The position numbers and the translations under genes were made by a program. The notes beneath the pieces are model-generated. The model worked only from the letters and a program-made list of their open reading frames with translations. It was not told the DNA's origin and made no database searches. Source: Priestia taiwanensis (GTDB lineage: Bacteria; Bacillota; Bacilli; Bacillales; Bacillaceae_G). From it: DNA of 64,000 bases. The stretch is taken from contig NZ_BMFK01000001.1 of assembly GCF_014638355.1 (NCBI RefSeq), positions 883,160 to 947,159 of the forward strand. Reading direction: 5' to 3'. Positions 1 through 9,166 of the stretch are shown piece by piece. Positions within the stretch are counted from its first letter, which is position 1. Each line of letters begins with the position of its first letter.

Positions 1-203
1 TAAAAGGCTTCTGCATCTCTAAGTTTCTCTATATTGTCATAGACACTAACAATCATTTCTTCCATCGTATCCATTGCGTCATGCTCATTACCTGTATAAG
101 TGAGAGCCAATCTGTAATACTCATCTTTCTTTGCGATAATTAATTGTAGCAGTGCTTCTTTATCGCCTCTCCTTGCTTGTTTCACTAAACGTGCTATGTT
201 CAT
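1..203 (-). CDS. ECF-type RNA polymerase sigma factor, N-terminal part (cut by window edge)
   Basis: Sixty-seven codons are visible before the gene leaves the window on the left. The product starts MNIARLVKQARRGDKEAL and continues with LALTYTGNEHDAMD, the usual look of region 2 of an extracytoplasmic-function sigma factor, which binds core polymerase and the -10 element. The ATG at 203 is preceded by a GGAGAGGTG ribosome site. Region 4 and any anti-sigma gene would lie outside the window, so the subfamily and the signal cannot be named. Confidence 0.7.
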   Translation of the reverse strand, partial: MNIARLVKQARRGDKEALLQLIIAKKDEYYRLALTYTGNEHDAMDTMEEMIVSVYDNIEKLRDAEAF

Positions 204-267
204 TCCTTCACCTCTCCCTTATAAGAGTAATGAGCATAGCAAAAAGTTCATTTATTTTCCAGTTTTT

Positions 268-717
268 TTATAAATGTAATTTCATACCCTCGTGACTTGC
301 CACGAATCCGAAACGTTCGTAGAAGCGATGTGCGTCTTTACGCTGTTTGTCTGTTGATAATTGAACGATACGACATTTCGCCTCTTTGGCGATACGGATA
401 GCTTCTTGGAATAAAGCCTCTCCTATACCTTTTCCTCTATATGATTTATCGACACGGACGCCTTCGATTTGTGCTCGTTTCATGCCGAGTTGTGCTAAGC
501 CTGGGATGATCGTTAATTGTAGACAGCCAATAACGGTTTGATTATCGACTACTAAAAGGACTTGATTACCGTTTTGTGCCTCTATGTCTGCGAATGCGTC
601 GTAGTATTCATTTGGTAAAGGGTTTTTGTAGTTTTCGCGTTTTTCTCCTAATTCATCGTCCGCTAGTAAACGAACGATAGCTTGTACATCGTCTTTCGTA
701 GCTTTTCTAAAGTTCAT
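268..717 (-). CDS. GNAT family N-acetyltransferase
   Basis: A 149-residue single-domain GNAT acetyltransferase, expected to move an acetyl group from acetyl-CoA to an amine. The acetyl-CoA pyrophosphate loop is RGKGIG at residues 94-99, preceded by the beta-4 strand IEGVRVD and followed by the RFGF element near residue 136. A GAGGAGAG ribosome site sits just upstream of the ATG. The substrate cannot be deduced. It is one of several GNAT genes in the first 3.6 kb, but it has its own spacing and is probably monocistronic. Confidence 0.85.
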   Translation of the reverse strand: MNFRKATKDDVQAIVRLLADDELGEKRENYKNPLPNEYYDAFADIEAQNGNQVLLVVDNQTVIGCLQLTIIPGLAQLGMKRAQIEGVRVDKSYRGKGIGEALFQEAIRIAKEAKCRIVQLSTDKQRKDAHRFYERFGFVASHEGMKLHL

Positions 718-809
718 GTCATTTCTCTCCTCTATTTTTCATTTATTAAATACGTACCGGTTCTCGTTTCTTAAAGGTGTTTTTTAGATTTATAGAATTA
801 TAGTTAAAC

Positions 810-848
810 GAACAAACAATTTTCCGAGTAATGGTGAATTGTTTGTTC
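810..848. repeat. 12-bp perfect inverted repeat
   Basis: The arms 810-821 and 837-848 are exact reverse complements (GAACAAACAATT / AATTGTTTGTTC) around a 15-nt loop. It lies past the 3' end of the acetyltransferase gene at 950-1423 and upstream of the one at 268-717. There is no U-rich tail on either strand, so it could be a weak terminator or an operator; the sequence does not decide. Confidence 0.5.
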
Positions 849-949
849 TATTTGGTATTATTTATTCACTTGTCCTTCCAATAAACGCTTCTTATCCACC
901 CGCTCGTTAATTACGACATAATATCCTTTTATTTAGCAAGAATCTCCTT

Positions 950-1423
950 CTATTTATCTATTGAAGGGGACTCTTTTATATTCAAAAAATGCGTTGATTT
1001 AGGGAACTTCTTTTCTTTTGTAAATCCACACGAAGTATAAAATTTGTCCGCTTGTTCCGTATCTGTATAAAGAACTAATACATGAAAATGATTTTTGGCA
1101 TCTTCAATAATCTTTGTTAACAATTGCTTTCCAAGACCTAATCTTCGGTACTCTTTTAAAACATAATACCTGCGCAGTCGTCCGACTAGTTCTCTATTTG
1201 CAAAAGGATCTATATTCAATCCCCCAATCGCAACTAGTAAACCTTCACGATTAAACACTCCGTATAAAGCCTCTCCTAGCTTATTAAACGTATTTGTATC
1301 ATTTTGATAATCATGTATTAGTCTTTCGAGAAATAGAAATCCCTCTTCCTTACTTTCCTCTATTACATGTTTTATGTCCTTGTACAATAGATTTTTTATC
1401 TTTTTCATTTTAAATTCACTCAT
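950..1423 (-). CDS. GNAT family N-acetyltransferase
   Basis: A 157-residue GNAT protein. The acetyl-CoA loop is RRLGLG at residues 93-98 after the strand LRRYYVLKEY, followed by a helix (GKQLLTKIIEDAK), and FYTSCGF closes the fold near residue 130. The ATG follows AGAGGAGAG. The N-terminal 50 residues are rich in charged helices, unlike the other acetyltransferases here. The substrate is unknown. The next gene upstream (1455-1712) is only 31 bp away, so the two may be cotranscribed. Confidence 0.82.
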   Translation of the reverse strand: MSEFKMKKIKNLLYKDIKHVIEESKEEGFLFLERLIHDYQNDTNTFNKLGEALYGVFNREGLLVAIGGLNIDPFANRELVGRLRRYYVLKEYRRLGLGKQLLTKIIEDAKNHFHVLVLYTDTEQADKFYTSCGFTKEKKFPKSTHFLNIKESPSIDK

Positions 1424-1454
1424 GGCTCTCCTCTAATAATTCTTTTTATCCAAA

Positions 1455-1712
1455 TCAAAAGTTTCGTTTGTTTTTATCCAATTTCTCATTACCTCGTTTA
1501 AAGTTTCCTGTGATTTTAGCTAGTAATAACTGTACGTCTGTTATACTCTCTTTAACCTCTTGGATCCTTGCTATAAGACGTTCAGCCTCCCTATCCTTTA
1601 CAATTTTAATTTGTTTACCTTTGTAATAGATAACTACCGTTCCTTTTTTCGTTATTTGATAAGAAAACGGTTCTTCACTTAATTTGTTTCGTTTATCTAT
1701 TTCGCTCACCAT
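1455..1712 (-). CDS. conserved small hypothetical protein
   Basis: An 85-residue, highly charged soluble protein with no domain I can name. The first half looks like a small beta sheet (SYQITKKGTVVIYYKGKQIK) and the second half like an amphipathic helix (EAERLIARIQEVKESI) with a lysine-rich tail. A strong GGAGGAGA ribosome site precedes the ATG. It lies between two acetyltransferase genes with short gaps (31 and 33 bp), so it is probably in the same transcript. No function is proposed. Confidence 0.65.
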   Translation of the reverse strand: MVSEIDKRNKLSEEPFSYQITKKGTVVIYYKGKQIKIVKDREAERLIARIQEVKESITDVQLLLAKITGNFKRGNEKLDKNKRNF

Positions 1713-1745
1713 AACGTCTCCTCCATTAAACGAATTGCTACATTG

Positions 1746-2150
1746 CTATCTATTTATTTGTTTCATCATGCCAACAGTAAAGGGTTCAAAACCACGTTTC
1801 TCATAATAAGGGATTAGCTCCTCTTTACACATAAGCTGCGGAATGACTTTATTCGCTTCACAGTAATGTACAAGACGGTGCAGTAATTCATTTCCGATTC
1901 CTTGTGATTGATAAATAGGTAATACGCATAATCCGCAAATAATTCCTGTAATAACTCCGTCGGATAGTATCCGGCCCATTCCTACTAAGTTATCATTCTC
2001 ATACACGTATAACGCATACCAGCTTTGTCTACACATGTTTGCTAAGTCTTCTACTGATAGATTAAGAGAATTCCATCCTAATGATTCATAGAGTGATTTT
2101 AATTCCTCAAAAGACATAGGTTCTTCCGTACTGTATACAACTTGTTTCAC
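1746..2150 (-). CDS. GNAT family N-acetyltransferase (GTG start)
   Basis: A 134-residue GNAT enzyme with the acetyl-CoA loop QSQGIG at residues 81-86 after GLCVLPIY, and a C-terminal YYEKRGFEPF element. The start is GTG at 2150, placed 8 nt after GGAGGG; no better start exists upstream. It is 13 bp downstream of the racemase gene and probably cotranscribed with it. The substrate is unknown. Confidence 0.82.
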   Translation of the reverse strand: MKQVVYSTEEPMSFEELKSLYESLGWNSLNLSVEDLANMCRQSWYALYVYENDNLVGMGRILSDGVITGIICGLCVLPIYQSQGIGNELLHRLVHYCEANKVIPQLMCKEELIPYYEKRGFEPFTVGMMKQINR

Positions 2151-2163
2151 GTAGTTATCCCTC

Positions 2164-2856
2164 CTATTCTTCTAACGCTTTATTTACAGCTGCCATTGCG
2201 TGGATATATGCGGTATCAAATATTGGGACAGAGACATCTTCTTGTTTAATCAATAACCCAATTTCTGTACAACCTAATATAATGCCTTCTACGCCTTCCT
2301 CTATTAACCTGTTGATTACTTGCATATAGTACTCTTTTGACTCTTTCCGTATCGATCCGACACATAACTCTTCAAAAATGACCTTATTTACAACTTCACG
2401 CTCTTGTTCGTTCGGTACGAGTACATCCAGTCCATGCGAGTGTAACTTCGATAATTGGAAGTCTTGCTCCATCGTATATTTCGTTCCGAGGAATCCGACA
2501 GATGTTAATTCACACTTTTTCACTTCGAGAGCTGTAGCATCTGCAACGTGTAAAATAGGTACTGTTACTCTTTCTTGTACTTGGTCAATTACTTTATGCA
2601 TCGTGTTTGTACATATTAAGATGAAATCCACTCCAGCGTTTTCTAACGCATATGCAGCGTCTCCTAAACTATTCCCGGCTTTTTCCCATTCGCCTTTTGC
2701 TTGATAATCTGCAATTTCTGCAAAGTTCACACTATATAACAAACATTTTGCTGACTGTAAGCCACCTAATCTATTCTTTATTTCTTCATTGATTATTCGG
2801 TAATACAATACAGACGATTCCCAACTCATTCCGCCAATTAAGCCAATTATTTTCAT
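2164..2856 (-). CDS. aspartate/glutamate racemase family protein
   Basis: A 230-residue member of the Asp/Glu racemase superfamily, PLP-independent enzymes that use two cysteines as acid-base pair. It opens with KIIGLIGGMSWESSVLYY, typical of the YgeA/RacX-type branch. The catalytic cysteines are in LICTNTMHK (Cys82) and GIILGCTEIG (near residue 194), so both catalytic positions are intact. The ribosome site AGAGGTG precedes the ATG. Amino-acid specificity is not predictable; some family members act on hydantoins or broad D-amino acids instead. Confidence 0.85.
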   Translation of the reverse strand: MKIIGLIGGMSWESSVLYYRIINEEIKNRLGGLQSAKCLLYSVNFAEIADYQAKGEWEKAGNSLGDAAYALENAGVDFILICTNTMHKVIDQVQERVTVPILHVADATALEVKKCELTSVGFLGTKYTMEQDFQLSKLHSHGLDVLVPNEQEREVVNKVIFEELCVGSIRKESKEYYMQVINRLIEEGVEGIILGCTEIGLLIKQEDVSVPIFDTAYIHAMAAVNKALEE

Positions 2857-2984
2857 AAGACACCTCTTGATTAGGAATTATAATTTTCTGACTACATTAA
2901 GTATAAACGAATGTTTTAGATTTTTAATAACATTTCATATGATAAAATTTTATGTATACACATTTTACAAAAGGAGATTGTACG

Positions 2985-3554
2985 ATGAAGCTATTACACT
3001 TTCTTCAAACAGACTGTCCAGCACACATGAAAGAGCAACTTATTTCGCTAATACGACAAGAATGGCCCCAAGCATTTGATGAGGATAAGCCTATTACTTG
3101 GCCAGATAATCCGGAAACACATCCGACTTCTTTCGTTCTAATGGATGGAGATCTTGTTGTTAGTCATGTAGCAGTTCCGTATAAGTATATCGAGCATGAA
3201 GGTGAAACGTATAACCCATTTGGCTTAAGTGAAGTTATGACACACCCTTCTTATCGAAAGCAAGGATTAGGTTTACGGTTAATAAAAGAGGCGTATTTAC
3301 ATATAGAAAACAATAATCCAGATATTAGCATCTATACATGCCATCCATCATTAGTCCCTTTTTATACAAAAGGAGGTTGGAAGCATCACCAACATACAAT
3401 GCTTGTTGGTGGCACTCGTAGTAAACCATTTAGAAGTGATTCATTAGGATTGGCAACAATGATTCATTTATTCTCTTCAAAAGCTAAGGAAACTCGTTTA
3501 TCTTTTGAAGAGGCAGATATCTACCTCGATTTGGGTGAAAAGCAATTATGGTAA
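2985..3554 (+). CDS. GNAT family N-acetyltransferase
   Basis: A 189-residue GNAT protein if translation starts at the ATG at 2985, which has AAGGAG 8 nt upstream; an in-frame ATG at 2952 has no ribosome site. The acetyl-CoA loop is RKQGLG (residues 91-96) after LSEVMTHPSY. The core, with its VPFYTKGGW element, resembles the aminoglycoside 2'-N-acetyltransferase-like GNAT branch, but I would not claim drug acetylation. It is the only plus-strand gene in this part and ends at a bidirectional terminator shared with ileS. Confidence 0.82.
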   Translation: MKLLHFLQTDCPAHMKEQLISLIRQEWPQAFDEDKPITWPDNPETHPTSFVLMDGDLVVSHVAVPYKYIEHEGETYNPFGLSEVMTHPSYRKQGLGLRLIKEAYLHIENNNPDISIYTCHPSLVPFYTKGGWKHHQHTMLVGGTRSKPFRSDSLGLATMIHLFSSKAKETRLSFEEADIYLDLGEKQLW

Positions 3555-3600
3555 CGAAAAAAGATGAGAGGCCCTAAGTAGACCTCTCATCTTTCGTTAC
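3551..3600. terminator. bidirectional terminator between the GNAT gene and ileS
   Basis: A long hairpin with arms GTAACGAAA..GATGAGAGG and CCTCTCATCTTTCGTTAC lies in the 47-bp gap between two convergent genes. The arms differ only by three extra A residues. It serves the plus-strand acetyltransferase and the minus-strand ileS. Confidence 0.8.
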
Positions 3601-3601
3601 A

Positions 3602-6600
3602 TTAAGAAACCGAAATCAATTCAATAGATGTAACATATTTCCCTACGTTTATTTCTTTTCCCTCTCCTACGTGTTCTTTCATGATTAAATCACGCATGAG
3701 TAAGTTCTCTTGTAACATGCCTTTATATTTCGTTACGACCTCTTGTACGTCTTTGTTAGCATATATTGCGATATCGACACGCATGTTAATTGGTAAGTTA
3801 AGTTGTTTTCGGTATTCTTGCACCGCACGAATGAATTCGCGAGCAATCCCTTCTTGGACGAGTTCATCTGTTAACACAATATCTAATGTGACTGTATAAT
3901 CTCCGTTTGATGCAGAGGCGAATCCTTCTTTTGCACCTTTTTCCACGAGTACGTCTTCCATACGGATAGTTACTGTTTCACTCTCTGTATTCCATTCTCC
4001 GTATCCTCTCTCTAAGAAACTCTTAGCATCTTCATTCGAGTGTTCTTGTAGCCATTTATTTACGGTATTTGCATGTTTCCCTAATGTAGCGGCTGCTTGT
4101 TTAAAGTTTAGTTTTAATTTGACTGAAACGATTTCCCCGTCATCTATTAGTACGTCTACGTGCTTTACATTTAATTCGTCTTGAATGATTGCTACGTACG
4201 CGGACCAATTTAGTCCTTCTTTATTACTTAATAAAGATAACTTAGCAAGAGGTTGTTTTACTTTTAGTGACGTCGTGTTCCGGATATTTCTGCCTAATTC
4301 GACTACATGTAAGACTGCGTCCATTTCCTCTTCTAACTGTTGGTTGATACATGATTCATTACAAGTAGGATAATCGGCAAGATGGACACTTTCTCCTGTT
4401 AAGTTCGTATATACATTCTCTGCAAGGAAAGGAGTAAACGGCGCTAATAACTTACTTACAGTTGTTAACACTTCATATAACGTCGTATATGCCGCTGCTT
4501 TCTCTTCATTCATGCCTTGTGACCAGAAACGTTCTCTAGAGCGTCTTACGTACCAGTTGCTTACTTCTTCGACAAACTGGGCGATTTTTCTCGTCGCATT
4601 CGTAAAATTATATGCTTCTAGTTGTTCATGTACTTCTTTCACTACACTGTGTAAACGTGATAACACCCAATCATCTAATTTGTTTCGCTTCACTTCATAA
4701 CTTGTTTTCGGATTAAAGCCGTCTAACTCTGCATATAACACGTAGAAACTATGCACATTCATAAACGTATCGACTAATTTTGATTTTGCTTCTTGAACAA
4801 CTCGTTCGGAGAAACGTTTTGGATTCCACGGAGCGCTGTCGACTAACAATGCCCATCTTAAAGCATCAGCGCCGTATTGATTAATTAACTCTACTGGATC
4901 TAGCGCATTTCCTTTACTCTTTGACATTTTTTGTCCATGTTCATCTAATACATGACCTAATGATAGTACACGCTTATACGGCGCTTTACCTGTATATAAT
5001 GTTGATACAGCAAGTAAACTATAAAACCATCCGCGGGTTTGATCGATTCCTTCAATTACAACATCGGCTGGGAATTGCTGCGCGAATGTATCATGCTTCT
5101 CAAATGGATAATGATACTGTGCAAACGGCATTGCTCCGCTATCAAACCATACGTCAATTACTTCTGGCGTTCTTGTCATTGTCCCGCTACATGACGGACA
5201 TGCTAGGTGTACATGATCTACATACGGTTTGTGTAATTCGACATCCTCTTGAAGCGAATCTGTAGACAATTGCTTTAACTCTTCGATACTTTTCGGTGCT
5301 ACTTCATGATCACACGAATCACATTGCCATATATTAAGTGGTGTTCCCCAATAACGTTTACGACTAATGTTCCAATCTACCATTTGTTCTAAGAAGTTTC
5401 CAAAGCGTCCGTGTTTAATATGATCTGGATGCCACGTAACTTCTTCGTTGTTTTGGATAAATTGTTCTTGTAGTACAGTTGTTTTAATAAACCAGCTGTC
5501 ATTTGCATAATACAATAATGCCGTATCACAGCGCCAACAGTGCGGATAATTATGTTCATATTTTTCTTTGCTGTAGAGTAAGCCTTTTTCAGCAAGATAA
5601 CGGACAATATCGACATCACAGTCTTTGACGAAACGTCCCTGTAAAAATGGGACAGCTTCTGTATATTGACCCTTCTCATTTACAACATTCACAAACGATA
5701 AGTTATGTTCTTGGATAGTTTTATAATCATCCTCTCCGTAAGCTGGTGCCGTGTGTACGATACCTGTTCCGCTTTCGTCTGTTACATAGTTCGCTGTGAC
5801 TACTTGATGCCCTTTTTCTACTTCTACGAAAGAAAATGGTGCTTCGTATGAAATTCCTTTTAATTCAGAGCCTGTATGAACGGATAATACATCGTAACTT
5901 TCCTTTAATACACGTTCCACTAACGACTCAGCAACAATAAAGACGTCATTTCCTTGTTTTGCACGAACATAATTCATTTCTGGATGAACCGCTAAGGCAA
6001 CGTTTGCTGGTAAGGTCCAGGGAGTTGTTGTCCATGCGAGAAAATATTCATTGTCACGGCCTGTTACTTTAAATTTAGCTGTCGCACTTAAATCTTTTAC
6101 GACTTTATATCCTTGTGCAACTTCATGAGAGCTAAGTGATGTTTGGCAACTTGGACAATACGGTGATACACGATGTCCTTTATACAGCAAGCCTTTCTCA
6201 TGAATCGTTCCGAGAATGTGCCATACACTTTCGATATAGGAATTATTCAATGTAACGTACGGATCATCCATGTCTACCCAGTATCCTAATTGCTCCGTAA
6301 ATTCACGCCATTGCTTCTCATAGACGAAAACACTTTCTTTACACTTTTTAATAAACGCCTCTACACCGTAGTTTTCGATTTCACTTTTTCCTGAGATACC
6401 TAATTGTTTCTCAACACCAAGTTCCACAGGTAGTCCGTGTGTATCCCATCCTGCTTTTCGGACAACTTGATATCCTGCCATTGTTTTATACCTTGCAACA
6501 ACGTCCTTAATTGTTCTTCCTAAAGCATGGCCGACATGGGGTAAACCATTCGCGGTAGGTGGCCCTTCATAAAAGACAAACGAAGGCTTTCCTTCTCGTC

Positions 6601-6691
6601 CTGTGACAGATTGTTTAAATGTATCTTCTTTTACCCATTGTTTTCGTATACGTAATTCTCGTTGTTGGACTGTTTCTTTGTCATTTTTCAT
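3602..6691 (-). CDS. ileS: isoleucyl-tRNA synthetase, eukaryote-like type 2
   Basis: A 1029-residue class I aminoacyl-tRNA synthetase charging tRNA-Ile. The HIGH motif is HVGH (near residue 52), and KMSKS occurs complete in [14 protein letters not shown] zinc-type pairs occur in [10 protein letters not shown] and PHCWRCDTA. The editing domain ([17 protein letters not shown]) is present. The length of about 1030 residues and the [11 protein letters not shown]-type N-terminus fit the eukaryote-like IleRS2 branch, which is known to be relatively mupirocin-insensitive; B. cereus-group genomes usually also carry a bacterial-type IleRS1. Expression is controlled by the T-box leader directly upstream. 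Confidence 0.95.
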   Translation of the reverse strand: MKNDKETVQQRELRIRKQWVKEDTFKQSVTGREGKPSFVFYEGPPTANGLPHVGHALGRTIKDVVARYKTMAGYQVVRKAGWDTHGLPVELGVEKQLGISGKSEIENYGVEAFIKKCKESVFVYEKQWREFTEQLGYWVDMDDPYVTLNNSYIESVWHILGTIHEKGLLYKGHRVSPYCPSCQTSLSSHEVAQGYKVVKDLSATAKFKVTGRDNEYFLAWTTTPWTLPANVALAVHPEMNYVRAKQGNDVFIVAESLVERVLKESYDVLSVHTGSELKGISYEAPFSFVEVEKGHQVVTANYVTDESGTGIVHTAPAYGEDDYKTIQEHNLSFVNVVNEKGQYTEAVPFLQGRFVKDCDVDIVRYLAEKGLLYSKEKYEHNYPHCWRCDTALLYYANDSWFIKTTVLQEQFIQNNEEVTWHPDHIKHGRFGNFLEQMVDWNISRKRYWGTPLNIWQCDSCDHEVAPKSIEELKQLSTDSLQEDVELHKPYVDHVHLACPSCSGTMTRTPEVIDVWFDSGAMPFAQYHYPFEKHDTFAQQFPADVVIEGIDQTRGWFYSLLAVSTLYTGKAPYKRVLSLGHVLDEHGQKMSKSKGNALDPVELINQYGADALRWALLVDSAPWNPKRFSERVVQEAKSKLVDTFMNVHSFYVLYAELDGFNPKTSYEVKRNKLDDWVLSRLHSVVKEVHEQLEAYNFTNATRKIAQFVEEVSNWYVRRSRERFWSQGMNEEKAAAYTTLYEVLTTVSKLLAPFTPFLAENVYTNLTGESVHLADYPTCNESCINQQLEEEMDAVLHVVELGRNIRNTTSLKVKQPLAKLSLLSNKEGLNWSAYVAIIQDELNVKHVDVLIDDGEIVSVKLKLNFKQAAATLGKHANTVNKWLQEHSNEDAKSFLERGYGEWNTESETVTIRMEDVLVEKGAKEGFASASNGDYTVTLDIVLTDELVQEGIAREFIRAVQEYRKQLNLPINMRVDIAIYANKDVQEVVTKYKGMLQENLLMRDLIMKEHVGEGKEINVGKYVTSIELISVS

Positions 6692-6722
6692 TTGATACCG
6701 CTCCTTTTATTCGTTTTTTAAG

Positions 6723-6985
6723 CATACAAAAAACCCGCCCCTAGTAAAGGGACGGGTTCAACCGCGATACCACCCTAATTCTATTGAAGAAGTCCGTTCG
6801 TCAATAGCACTTAGTCACGTACAATCATACGTGTTCCTTTTAACGGTAGACAACCGGTCAAACTTACTAGCTTCAGCTTGACTTCTCGGAGAGGATCTTC
6901 ACAAATGGGCTGAACACCGGATTGCAGCAAATACCGGCTCTCTGTAGAACAGCGTCATAGGTTACTCGTTCTCGTCATTGAATTT
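6723..6985 (-). promoter_or_regulatory. T-box riboswitch (Ile) of ileS
   Basis: On the minus strand the leader carries the T-box core AGGGTGGTATCGCGG (6762-6776), which pairs with the NCCA end of uncharged tRNA. Upstream is a long stem I with AGAGAGCC and GAAGATCCTCTCCGAG on its 3' side. The likely specifier codon is ATC (6894-6896), matching isoleucine and the downstream ileS. The competing terminator lies immediately after the T-box core. Confidence 0.95.
6728..6758 (-). terminator. T-box-controlled intrinsic terminator
   Basis: A hairpin AACCCGTCCC / GGGGCGGGTT followed by TTTTTT on the minus strand. It is the terminator half of the ileS T-box switch and partly overlaps the antiterminator partner sequence. 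Confidence 0.92.
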
Positions 6986-7005
6986 GTATGCTTTAATTAG
7001 AAAAT

Positions 7006-7034
7006 ATTGTAATATTAATATATACTATTGTCAA
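7006..7034 (-). promoter_or_regulatory. sigma-A promoter of the ileS leader
   Basis: TTGACA at 7029-7034 (read on the minus strand), a 17-bp spacer and TACAAT at 7006-7011. This puts transcription start near 7000 and gives a leader of about 300 nt, which fits the T-box architecture. Confidence 0.8.
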
Positions 7035-7063
7035 ACGATTGTTTTTGAATTTTCTAAAAATAA

Positions 7064-7366
7064 CTATTCGAAGTGAGTACCTTTATTGTTTCCATTGGTC
7101 TTTATTGAAATATTAGCTTCCGAACACTGTATATCAGACATTGTAATCCAAACTTTATACACAGATGTATTTTCAATTTCTGTGTGTACATGAAACTGTC
7201 GAATAGAGGCAAGCATAAAAGCTAACGCGTATGCTACTTTATAATCGGATGTCGTATAACCCTCATAGATTCGACCATATATTTCATTTGCGATTGAATC
7301 CGCCCATACTTCTGCCTCTCGCATCGTTTCAAGCGTAACCACATCATGATTCCAACGAATATTCAT
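7064..7366 (-). CDS. hypothetical protein
   Basis: A 100-residue soluble protein that I do not recognise. It begins MNIRWNHDVVTLETMREAEVWADSIA (split here as a helical N-terminus) and ends in a beta-rich, asparagine-rich tail. A GGAGG site lies 11 nt before the ATG. It is divergent from the YqeB-like gene and ends just upstream of the ileS promoter. No signal peptide or membrane segment is seen. Confidence 0.6.
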   Translation of the reverse strand: MNIRWNHDVVTLETMREAEVWADSIANEIYGRIYEGYTTSDYKVAYALAFMLASIRQFHVHTEIENTSVYKVWITMSDIQCSEANISIKTNGNNKGTHFE

Positions 7367-7485
7367 CTCTCGTCATACCTCCATTTATATTTGACAGAGT
7401 AAACAACAGTACATATAATAAGAAAGTTGATTGAGCGACCAATAAATAATATATATAATTAAAATGCTATAAGAGAGGATAAACT

Positions 7486-8220
7486 ATGAAAGACAATCAA
7501 ACCGTTCTAGGACTCAATAAATCCGAAAAAACACTTATCACAACGCTTCCTGCCATAATTGGTGGTGTTCTTGGCTGGTTTGCTCCAGCAATTGCAAATT
7601 GGGTATTAACGCTTCCTATTGTTCCAATGGAAGGACTTCTTGAAACAATCACATCCTTTCATCATTTATGGGTATCTATTATCGGAACTATCCTTGGTAT
7701 TGCCGCTGGTTCTGCACTAACACTATTTATTTTCCACGAAAGTCTTGAAGTTACGGTATCTTCTAGCAATGTGCAGTTAAAGTTCAAAGATAACGTGAAG
7801 ACGATTGAGAAAAATGATATTTCAACAATTTATATTCATATGCTTGATAAAAAACAACGTCAAGAAAATCTCTACTTAGAAAATAAACATTTAGTTATTT
7901 TAGGAAATACCGGGAATGAACTGTATAGAGAAATAATCGATGTGAAACAAGAGGCTGCTCGTGAAGTGTTTGAACGTTACGAATATCCGTGGGCAGAAGA
8001 AGATCCATTCGCAGATGCCTATGAACGCTGGGTTCCTGCACATCCAGACTTCCCTGAAAAAATAAACGTCCTACTAAGTGCACGAGAAAAAGCATTAAAG
8101 AAGGATAAAAGAGATGAAGCGAAATATTTACGAGAAGATTTAGCCAAACTAGGTGTTGTGATTAAAGATCAGCGAAAAGGTCAATATGTACGCCTTGCGA
8201 AAGAAAAAGAAGTGGATTAA
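7486..8220 (+). CDS. YqeB-like membrane protein with CysRS-like C-terminal tail
   Basis: A 244-residue protein similar in layout to B. subtilis YqeB. It has two membrane segments (about residues 18-42 and 60-86), then a beta-rich PH-like domain (LEVTVSSSNVQLKF onward) and a C-terminal helical part. The last 50 residues (SAREKALKKDKRDEAK, then LREDLAKLGVVIKD, GQYVR) closely follow the pattern of the C-terminal helical region of cysteinyl-tRNA synthetase (R..A...KD...AD.IRD.L...GI.I.D). The role is unknown. The ribosome site is GAGAGG. Confidence 0.75.
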   Translation: MKDNQTVLGLNKSEKTLITTLPAIIGGVLGWFAPAIANWVLTLPIVPMEGLLETITSFHHLWVSIIGTILGIAAGSALTLFIFHESLEVTVSSSNVQLKFKDNVKTIEKNDISTIYIHMLDKKQRQENLYLENKHLVILGNTGNELYREIIDVKQEAAREVFERYEYPWAEEDPFADAYERWVPAHPDFPEKINVLLSAREKALKKDKRDEAKYLREDLAKLGVVIKDQRKGQYVRLAKEKEVD

Positions 8221-8265
8221 AGAGGAATATTAACCTAAATTCATACTTTCACATTAAAGCCGATT

Positions 8266-8298
8266 AAAAAGAGGTCATCAAAAGATGATCTCTTTTCT
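8266..8298 (+). terminator. terminator of the YqeB-like gene
   Basis: Hairpin AAAGAGGTCATC / GATGATCTCTTTT with one wobble pair and a 4-nt loop, 45 bp after the stop codon, with a T-rich tail on the plus strand. Confidence 0.75.
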
Positions 8299-8335
8299 CA
8301 TACTTACACCATATTCGTTCATCAGCACTTCTGCC

Positions 8336-9133
8336 TCAAATCCAATCTTTTCCGTGCTTGCGAATAAATAGAAGATCTTTTTGATAATGATCATAATACC
8401 CTTCATCCATCATTTTTTGAAACGCCATATCGCCTTCTTGCGCTTTCCTTTGCATCGTTTTACATAATCCCTCTACTCGTAGCAATACCATTTCTAAAAA
8501 TCCTTTTTCTATTCCTTCTATGCCGTAAGAGTCAAAAAATAATATTATTCTTTGTTTGATTCGCTCAGCATCTTTTAACGAGTCATAATACACGACTTCA
8601 CTTGTCTCTGTATGATAAAGCCTACTTAAAGGTACGCACGTGTAAAGCGTATAAGCAATATCCCAGGTTCTTGGACCAGGAGCAGCAAAATCAAAATCAA
8701 TGATACCTACGGGTTTTTCGCCATTAAAAATAATATTATAAATAGCAAAATCGTTATGACATATCACCTCAAATGGTTGCGGAGTGTTATCAATGATTCG
8801 CCAACTTTCTTCTATTGGAAAATCACTCACCGCATCATGATAGAGACGAAGCATTTTTGCGATGTCTTTTAAAACCTCATCCGACCACATATATTGTTGC
8901 AACGGATAATTGCCAGCCTCTCCTTCGATAAAAGATAAGATTTCTCTTCCTTTTTCATCAATACCTAGAAACTTTGGCACGCCATTTAAGCCTTTGCTTT
9001 CAAGGTGCTTTAGCAATATATGAATGTTACCACTATTAGGCTTTAACTCACGGCGTACTGTATTTCCTAAACGATATACACTGGAGACATTTCCTCCTGA
9101 TAGTGTTGCTTCTTTTTCGTATTGATTTCCCAT
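8336..9133 (-). CDS. aminoglycoside phosphotransferase (APH) family kinase-like protein
   Basis: A 265-residue protein of the APH/choline-kinase fold. The catalytic loop is ICHNDFAIYNIIF (near residue 145) and the metal-binding motif GIIDFDFAAPGP follows about 20 residues later, so both key aspartates are present. The N-terminal lobe carries a glycine-rich loop (LSGGNVSSVYRLG). It probably phosphorylates a small hydroxyl compound; whether it acts on any antibiotic is not decidable. The ribosome site is AGGGAGG. Confidence 0.85.
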   Translation of the reverse strand: MGNQYEKEATLSGGNVSSVYRLGNTVRRELKPNSGNIHILLKHLESKGLNGVPKFLGIDEKGREILSFIEGEAGNYPLQQYMWSDEVLKDIAKMLRLYHDAVSDFPIEESWRIIDNTPQPFEVICHNDFAIYNIIFNGEKPVGIIDFDFAAPGPRTWDIAYTLYTCVPLSRLYHTETSEVVYYDSLKDAERIKQRIILFFDSYGIEGIEKGFLEMVLLRVEGLCKTMQRKAQEGDMAFQKMMDEGYYDHYQKDLLFIRKHGKDWI

Positions 9134-9166
9134 GAAAATCCTCCCTAATTAGGGTCTTTGTTATTG

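Noticed and set aside
5389-5679. 96-codon minus-strand frame inside ileS
   Set aside because: Lies wholly within the ileS coding sequence in another frame and shows no family features; a shadow frame.
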